From contig JANQMC010000146.1 of assembly GCA_028280305.1 (NCBI GenBank), forward strand, positions 22,390 through 86,389: a stretch of 64,000 nucleotides of DNA, read 5' to 3'. Both the position numbers and the translations under genes were made by a program. Of this stretch, positions 58,885-64,000 are shown piece after piece. Numbering within the stretch: position 1 is the stretch's first letter; every line of letters starts with the position of its first letter. The stretch comes from Pelagibius sp. Lineage in GTDB: Bacteria; Pseudomonadota; Alphaproteobacteria; Kiloniellales; Kiloniellaceae. The notes under the pieces were generated by a model. That model worked only from the letters and a program-made list of their open reading frames with translations, ran no database searches and had not been told where the DNA came from.

Positions 58885-59283
58885 ATGACCGAGCTGCCGA
58901 AAACGCTGGAAGAAGCCGTCACCTTCGATGACAGGGGCTTGGTGCTGGCCGTGGCACAGCAGCATGACAGCGGCGAAGTGCTGATGGTCGCCTGGATGAA
59001 CCGGGAAGCCCTGGCCGAGACACTGGCCGAGCGGCAGGTCTGCTATTGGTCGCGCTCACGCGGCAAACTCTGGCGCAAGGGCGAAACCTCCGGCCAGACG
59101 CAGAAACTGATCGACCTGCGGGTCGACTGCGACGGTGACAGCCTGCTGCTGCTGGTCGACCAAAAGGGGGTTGCCTGCCATACCGGCCGGCGTTCCTGCT
59201 TTTATCTCGCGGCAACCGAGGAAGGCGGCCTGCGGGAAGTGATGCCGGTGATGACCGACCCTGGTGAACTCTACGGTGACTGA
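58885..59283 (+). CDS. hisI: Phosphoribosyl-AMP cyclohydrolase
   Basis: A 132-residue enzyme for the third step of histidine synthesis. The metal- and substrate-binding motifs are VAWMNREALAETL, CYWSRSRGKLWRKGETSGQ, VDCDGDSLLLLV and CHTGRRSCFY. This is the stand-alone form without the HisE domain. ATG at 58885 is used; an in-frame GTG nine bases earlier is also possible. Its end overlaps modA. Confidence 0.94.
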   Translation: MTELPKTLEEAVTFDDRGLVLAVAQQHDSGEVLMVAWMNREALAETLAERQVCYWSRSRGKLWRKGETSGQTQKLIDLRVDCDGDSLLLLVDQKGVACHTGRRSCFYLAATEEGGLREVMPVMTDPGELYGD

Positions 59284-60082
59284 GGCTTGGCAATCGGCCC
59301 GGCTCGGCCTCCGGGCCTGGCTTTCCTTGCTGGCGATACTGGTGCCACTGTCGGCGGCGGCCGGGGAAGAGCGGCGCGAAACCGTTACGCTGTTCGCCGC
59401 CGCCAGTACGATCGATGCAATCAATGAGATTGCCGAGGCTTATGCCTCGAAAACCGGCGGGTCGATCCGCCCGGTGGTCGCCGCCTCCTCCACCCTGGCG
59501 CGCCAGATTGCCCAGGGCGCGCCCGCCGACTTGTTTCTTTCCGCCAATGTTGACTGGATGGACCATCTCCAGCAGCAGGGGCTGGTCGAGGCGTCAAGCC
59601 GACTGGCGCTGCTGTCCAACCGCCTGGTTCTGGTCTCACCGCTGGGTGCCGACCTGCAGATCGAGCTCGCAGCGGGCGCGGCGCTGGCTGAAGCGCTCGG
59701 CGACGGGCGCCTTGCCATCGGCGATCCGGCGCATGTGCCGGCGGGTATCTATGCGCGCCAGGCGCTGGAAGCGCTGGGGCTGTGGGCTCAGGTGACCGAC
59801 CGCCTGGCGCAGGCCGGCAACGTGCGTATGGCCCTTGCCCTGGTCGACCGCGGCGAAGCGGTGGCCGGGATCGTCTACGAAACCGATGCCGCCATTGCCG
59901 ACGGCGTGCGCGTGGTGGCAGCCTTTCCCGAGACGGCAACACCGCAAATCGACTATCCGCTGGCCATCGTCGAGGGACGCGGCAACAGCGCCGTTCGCAA
60001 GGTCTACGAGTTCCTGAAGGGCGAAGAAGCGGCGGTGATCTTTCGCAAGCATGGCTTTACAGCGACGGCCCGGGGACGTTAA
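59264..60082 (+). CDS. modA: Molybdate-binding protein ModA
   Basis: A 272-residue periplasmic protein capturing molybdate (or tungstate). After a signal peptide (hydrophobic core AWLSLLAILVPLSAAAG) the mature part begins VTLFAAASTIDAINEIAEAY, with VAASSTLARQIAQGAPADLFLSAN and IGDPAHVPAGIYARQALEALG, typical of ModA. The start is GTG at 59264 (20-bp overlap with hisI) or GTG at 59276; neither has a strong ribosome site, so translation may depend on hisI. Confidence 0.93.
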   Translation: MNSTVTEAWQSARLGLRAWLSLLAILVPLSAAAGEERRETVTLFAAASTIDAINEIAEAYASKTGGSIRPVVAASSTLARQIAQGAPADLFLSANVDWMDHLQQQGLVEASSRLALLSNRLVLVSPLGADLQIELAAGAALAEALGDGRLAIGDPAHVPAGIYARQALEALGLWAQVTDRLAQAGNVRMALALVDRGEAVAGIVYETDAAIADGVRVVAAFPETATPQIDYPLAIVEGRGNSAVRKVYEFLKGEEAAVIFRKHGFTATARGR

Positions 60083-60120
60083 AGGGCTGCAGGCCGATAT
60101 CCTTGACCCCGACGGAAGCG

Positions 60121-60813
60121 ATGCTCGAACTGACGCCGCTCGAAAGCGAAGCCATTCAACTCAGCCTGCGCGTCGCGTTTTGGTCGGTGCTGACCAGCCT
60201 GCCTTTCGGCCTCGCCCTTGCCTGGTTGCTCCAGCGCTACGATTTCTACGGCAAGACCCTGCTGAACGGCATCATTCATCTGCCGCTGGTGCTGCCGCCG
60301 GTGGTGGTCGGCTACCTGCTGCTGATCCTGCTGGGGCGCCAGGGCCCGCTGGGCTCCTGGCTCTATGAGACCTTCGGCATCTCCCTGCCCTTCACCTGGG
60401 AGGGTGCGGCCCTGGCCGCTGCGGTCATGGCCTTTCCGCTGATGGTCCGGGCGATCCGGCTGTCGATCGAGACCATCGACCGGAACCTGGAATCAGCCGC
60501 CCGCACCCTGGGCGCGTCGCGCTTGTCGGTTTTCCTGACCATCACCCTGCCGCTGATCGCGCCGGGCATCCTGGCCGGCTGCGTCCTGGCTTTTGCCCGC
60601 AGCCTGGGGGAATTCGGCGCCACCATCACCTTCGTCTCAAACATTCCCGGCGAGACCCGAACCCTGCCCCTCGCCCTCTACAGCCTGATCCAGACGCCGA
60701 ACGGCGAAGAGGGCGCCCTGCGCCTGGCCATTCTCTCCGTCCTGCTGTCGCTGGCCGCGCTGGGCGCTTCGGAACTGATCGAGCGGCGCCTGCGGGCGCG
60801 GCTGAAGGACTGA
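60121..60813 (+). CDS. modB: Molybdate ABC transporter permease ModB
   Basis: A 230-residue inner-membrane permease with five helices. ATG at 60121 is chosen for GGAAG just upstream. The sequence LPLVLPPVVVGYLLLILLGRQGPLG and the EAA loop LESAARTLGASRLSVFLTITLPL followed by ARSLGEFGATITF are diagnostic of ModB. It is 38 bp after modA and five bases before modC. Confidence 0.95.
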   Translation: MLELTPLESEAIQLSLRVAFWSVLTSLPFGLALAWLLQRYDFYGKTLLNGIIHLPLVLPPVVVGYLLLILLGRQGPLGSWLYETFGISLPFTWEGAALAAAVMAFPLMVRAIRLSIETIDRNLESAARTLGASRLSVFLTITLPLIAPGILAGCVLAFARSLGEFGATITFVSNIPGETRTLPLALYSLIQTPNGEEGALRLAILSVLLSLAALGASELIERRLRARLKD

Positions 60814-60817
60814 AGAC

Positions 60818-61960
60818 ATGGCCATGGAACAGGGAAACCTGGAGATCGACCTCCAACGCCGCCTCGGCAACATGACCCTGGAGGCCGACTTTTCCTGCAC
60901 GGCCGCCGGCATTACCGCCATCTTCGGCCGCTCCGGGGCGGGAAAGACATCCCTGATCAACATGATCGCCGGCCTGCTGCGGCCGGACCGCGGGCGCATC
61001 AGCCTCAACGGCGTGACGCTGTTCGACTCGTCCGCCGGAACCGATGTCCCGACCGAGCGCCGCCGCCTGGGTTACGTCTTCCAGGAAGGCCGGTTGTTTC
61101 CGCACCTCTCCGTCCGTGGCAACCTGAGCTACGGCCTGAAGCGCGTGCCGAAGGAAGAGCGGCGCATCGACCTGGAAGAGGTGGTCGCCCTGCTCGACAT
61201 CGAGGCGCTGCTGGAGCGCCGCCCGGCGGCGCTTTCAGGCGGCGAAAAGCAGCGTGTCGCACTGGGCCGCGCGCTTCTGGCCAACCCCAAACTGCTGCTC
61301 ATGGACGAACCGCTGGCGGCGCTGGACCAGCCCCGCAAGGACGAGATCCTGCCCTTCATCGAACATCTGCGCGATGAGATGGCTTTGCCAATCATCTATG
61401 TGAGCCACTCCATGCAGGAAATCGTCCGCCTCGCGGACACGCTGGTGCTGATGTCGGACGGTCGGGTGGAGGCCGTGGGCAGCGTGGAAGACCTGACCAG
61501 CCGCCTCGATCTGCGGCCCCTGACCGGACGCTACGAGGCCGGCGCGGTCCTCGCCACGACCGTGGCCGGTCAGGACAAAGCCTTCGGGCTTACGGAACTG
61601 CGGTTTGCCGGCGGGCGTCTGAAGGTCCCCTACCTCAATCTGCCACTGGGCCAGGACCTTCGGGTCAGGATTCGCGCCCGCGACGTCTCCATCGCCACAG
61701 AAAAACCAGAAAATACAAGTATTCTAAATATGATAGAATGCATCGTTAAAGCAATCAGTGAAGAACGCAGTCCGCAGGTCGACCTTCAGCTGGATGCCGG
61801 CGGCGCAGCGATCTGGGCCCGCATCACCACCCGCTCCTGCCATGCGCTCGGCCTGCAGCCGGGCCGCAAGGTCTTCGCGCTGATCAAGAGCGTCGCCATC
61901 GACCGGCAGAGCCTGGGACGGCGTGACAAGAGCACCCGCTTTTTGTCAGAAGACCAATGA
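60818..61960 (+). CDS. modC: Molybdate ABC transporter ATPase ModC
   Basis: A 380-residue ATPase with Walker A GRSGAGKTSLINMI, signature LSGGEKQRVALGR and Walker B LLLMDEPLAALD. The C-terminal region (about 300-365) is a TOBE/Mop-like domain (NTSILNMIECIVKAI ... ARITTRSCHALGLQPGRKVFALIKSVAI), which binds oxyanions in ModC proteins. Confidence 0.95.
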   Translation: MAMEQGNLEIDLQRRLGNMTLEADFSCTAAGITAIFGRSGAGKTSLINMIAGLLRPDRGRISLNGVTLFDSSAGTDVPTERRRLGYVFQEGRLFPHLSVRGNLSYGLKRVPKEERRIDLEEVVALLDIEALLERRPAALSGGEKQRVALGRALLANPKLLLMDEPLAALDQPRKDEILPFIEHLRDEMALPIIYVSHSMQEIVRLADTLVLMSDGRVEAVGSVEDLTSRLDLRPLTGRYEAGAVLATTVAGQDKAFGLTELRFAGGRLKVPYLNLPLGQDLRVRIRARDVSIATEKPENTSILNMIECIVKAISEERSPQVDLQLDAGGAAIWARITTRSCHALGLQPGRKVFALIKSVAIDRQSLGRRDKSTRFLSEDQ

Positions 61961-62060
61961 TTTAGGCGACAAACCGCGCCCAATACGCTACTATGGTTAA
62001 TCGGCTCTGCAGGTGCCCGCCTTTTGTCACAGACCTGACGGTAAGGAGCGCGGTTTAATC

Positions 62061-62309
62061 ATGTCCATGCATACATTGAACGAACTTACGATCCATCGCG
62101 CACGTGTGCTTCGCGAGCAGGATTTGCATGACCGCAGCGCTGCAGAAGCCAGCGTCTCTGATCTGGACGACGAAATCATTTCGCGACCGGCGACCACGCC
62201 GGACGAGGGTATCGCCAAGCTGGAACTTGCCCGCGACCTCGCCGCCATTGAGGGATGTCCCAACGTCGTGAAGCTTATCGAAGGCGCTATGCTGGTCCTC
62301 AGGCACTAG
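62061..62309 (+). CDS. Small protein of unknown function
   Basis: An 82-residue soluble, mainly helical protein (MSMHTLNELTIHRARVLREQ...). AAGGAG lies upstream at 62043-62048, rather far from ATG at 62061. An acidic middle (SDLDDEIIS) separates two helices; a single Cys lies in EGCPNVVKL. No family is recognised. Downstream of modC, 100 bp away. Confidence 0.55.
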   Translation: MSMHTLNELTIHRARVLREQDLHDRSAAEASVSDLDDEIISRPATTPDEGIAKLELARDLAAIEGCPNVVKLIEGAMLVLRH

Positions 62310-62472
62310 CTGTTCCTCGACGCCCCAACGGAGTGCATGGTCACCAGATTGGGACAATCTGATATCCAGGGTTTTGAAGAAGCCAGGAATCTGAAGAAGA
62401 GAGTCTACAAACCGGCCAGCCTCGGCCTAGAATAAAGTTGACGTTGAAACTCCGGCTATCCAAGTAACCACC

Positions 62473-62748
62473 ATGAAGAAACACGATATCCTGATCGAAC
62501 CCTGGCGCGGAACCCCCGGCGCCGGCACCCGGCGCGGCGTGACCGAGTTCCGCTGGACTGTTTCCTACGAGAAGGACGGGCGCTTTTACGCTCAGGGCTT
62601 TGCGGATTCGCATGCCGAGGCCCGCGCCGCAGCGGAAGCCTACCTGAAGGAACAGGGGGTCGATCTGAACTGGCAGTCGGGACCGAGCACCTCCGCCAAG
62701 GTGCTGACGCCGCGCTCAAAGCCCGCCGTCGTACGCGGCCTCCGCTAA
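62473..62748 (+). CDS. Small protein of unknown function
   Basis: A 91-residue basic protein (MKKHDILIEPWRGTPGAGTR...). The core FRWTVSYEKDGRFYAQGFADSHAEARAAAEAYLKEQG suggests a small beta-sheet plus helix module, and the tail is basic. No cysteine and no signal peptide. Codon use looks native. Function unknown. Confidence 0.6.
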   Translation: MKKHDILIEPWRGTPGAGTRRGVTEFRWTVSYEKDGRFYAQGFADSHAEARAAAEAYLKEQGVDLNWQSGPSTSAKVLTPRSKPAVVRGLR

Positions 62749-62758
62749 GCCCAGCCCC

Positions 62759-62806
62759 GGCCTGAATTCTCCTGGGCCTGAATTCTCCTGGGCCTGAATT
62801 CTTCTG
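62759..62806. repeat. Three tandem 16-bp repeats
   Basis: GGCCTGAATTCTCCTG occurs at 62759-62774 and 62775-62790, and with one change at 62791-62806, just downstream of the 91-residue gene. Each copy contains the palindrome GAATTC. Confidence 0.9.
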
Positions 62807-63041
62807 GACCCGACAACTGTTTCAACCCGGCTTGTCTTCCTAGTGGCGCCCCAGTGGCACCGAGACCACTCTTCCTTTGCCCATACCCTCCCGGTTTCCC
62901 GCCAAAACTGTCGCCCAGGCTTAACTCCTAGGGCTTAGTCCGGAATTCGCGGTTGCGGTTCCAAGGCGATCGGCACAACAATCTGATTACGAATCTCCGT
63001 CGGCGCTTTTCGGCTGCCGCGTTCGATTCGCAGGGGGGGAT

Positions 63042-64000
63042 ATGAAACAGAGCAAACGTCGCTGGCCCATCGGCCGTTTCCAATTGCGTCAACACAGAGG
63101 CCGCAGCCCCTCAAGCATGCAGCCGAAGGTCCCAAGCCTTGCCAGGCCGCTGTCGGCACTTCTGCTGGCACTCGCCTTGGCCGCCTGCGGCACGCCGCGC
63201 GATTTCACCGTCTACCAGGAAAGCATCGGCGAATTCCAGGCGGCAACCGACCGAACCGCCTCGGTAGCGCTTGATTACGTTCAGGGCATCAACCGCTTCG
63301 AACGCAGCTACGAGTTAAAGCTGCTGCGCGAAGACCCCAAGCGCCTGCTCAACATTTCCAAGTTGTCGGAACCGATCCTCTCCTCTCAGGCGATCGCGGC
63401 CAGAGACCGCGCCTTCGGTATCCTCAAGCAGTACACGCAGATGCTGGCGGCGCTGGCGGAAAGCGATGTGAGCGAGCGCTGGAAAGCGGCAAGCGAGCGG
63501 GCGAAGGCCTCCGCCGACACCCTGCTGATCGATATCAACGCGGACAGCGGCATCCTGGGCGATCTGCCGATAGGCGATATCACCAGCCCGCTGAAGACGA
63601 TCTCCGATGCCATTGCCACGGAGATCCTCAACGCCAAACGCTCGGACGCGCTGGACGCGGCGATCACCAAGGCGGCGCCCGCGGTACAGGAGATCTCGGC
63701 AAAGCTGCGCGAGGATCTCGCCTTTGTCGTGCGTCAACGCGATTCGGTGAAGCAACTGGAAATCGCCGAATTGACCATCCTCTACGCTCAGGCGCAGGAG
63801 ACCGGCAACAATTCCGCAAGGCTGAGCACCCTCGGCAAACTCGACCAGGCGCTGGAAGCGCGCACCCAAAGCCTCTCGACGCTTCAAGGGCTCATCCAGA
63901 CACTCGATCAGTTCGATGTGGCCCATGATGCCCTGGTGCGCTACGCGAAGTCGGACAAAGGTCCGCAGGATCTCTCCGACCTCGTGACGATCGTGCGCAG
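63042..64000 (+). CDS. Lipoprotein, truncated by the window end
   Basis: The frame is open from ATG at 63042, preceded by a strong AGGGGGGGA, to the end of the window (319 codons). The N-terminus has a 28-residue basic leader, then a lipoprotein signal with lipobox LALAAC. The mature part is predicted almost wholly helical, rich in Ala, Leu, Asp and Lys (SELSEPILSS-like helices, LREDLAFVVRQRDSVKQLE), suggesting a long coiled or helical-bundle periplasmic protein. No family is recognised; the C-terminus is outside the window. Confidence 0.8.
   Translation, partial: MKQSKRRWPIGRFQLRQHRGRSPSSMQPKVPSLARPLSALLLALALAACGTPRDFTVYQESIGEFQAATDRTASVALDYVQGINRFERSYELKLLREDPKRLLNISKLSEPILSSQAIAARDRAFGILKQYTQMLAALAESDVSERWKAASERAKASADTLLIDINADSGILGDLPIGDITSPLKTISDAIATEILNAKRSDALDAAITKAAPAVQEISAKLREDLAFVVRQRDSVKQLEIAELTILYAQAQETGNNSARLSTLGKLDQALEARTQSLSTLQGLIQTLDQFDVAHDALVRYAKSDKGPQDLSDLVTIVR

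Noticed and set aside
63011..63033. tRNA-like T-loop sequence GTTCGATTC
   Set aside because: The flanking bases do not form a full five-pair T stem and no anticodon or acceptor stem can be drawn upstream.

Overview
The window (about 62-64% G+C by eye) comes from an alphaproteobacterial chromosome, most likely a Rhodospirillales-type organism; I cannot name genus or species. The evidence is the gene content: a sufBCDS-sufU-sufT-sufA operon under an Rrf2 regulator, an aapJQMP general amino-acid transporter, a cpa/tad Flp-pilus cluster in Caulobacter-like order, and two perfect CtrA-type boxes (TTAA-N7-TTAAC). No rRNA, tRNA, CRISPR array, insertion sequence or prophage was found.

Layout. 0-8 kb (minus strand): three paralogous secreted cytochromes of the P460 family, interleaved with upp, a large MscS channel and a Sel1-repeat protein, followed by two tandem class I c-type cytochromes. 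The middle P460 protein carries an N-terminal array of 31 Asn-Pro-Cys triplets, which is the most unusual object in the window. A small secreted protein with a duplicated Cys motif follows at 8.2 kb. 8.8-15.6 kb: Fe-S assembly (SUF) operon with an IscR-like operator at its promoter. 15.7-24.8 kb: a surface-glycan region (methyltransferase, flippase-like protein, two GT2 glycosyltransferases, three GT-C-type membrane proteins), with a CtrA box in front of the first operon. 25-33.8 kb: Flp pilin, prepilin peptidase and cpaBCDEF-tadBC. 33.8-40.5 kb: cardiolipin synthase, a six-PAS hybrid histidine kinase with a CtrA box upstream, a small unknown protein and a SPOR lipoprotein.

40.6-46.5 kb: dipeptide-type ABC transporter with a fused double ATPase. 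47-54 kb: hydrolase-OsmC fusion, Nudix hydrolase, then cysK-alaX-sseA-GNAT and a radical SAM protein. 54.1-58.4 kb: aapJQMP with a clear intrinsic terminator. 58.9-62 kb: hisI overlapping modABC. 62-64 kb: two small unknown proteins, a 16-bp tandem repeat and a lipoprotein cut off by the window end.

How parts work together. The cytochrome block looks like a periplasmic redox module: P460-type proteins could oxidise or sense small nitrogen compounds and pass electrons to the soluble class I cytochromes (inference). The SUF operon supplies Fe-S clusters and appears to be self-regulated. Pilus, glycan and kinase genes share CtrA-like sites, suggesting cell-cycle or polar-surface control. Hairpins sit just after the first, highly expressed gene of three multigene units (flp, the dipeptide-type binding protein, aapJ), consistent with differential expression inside each unit.
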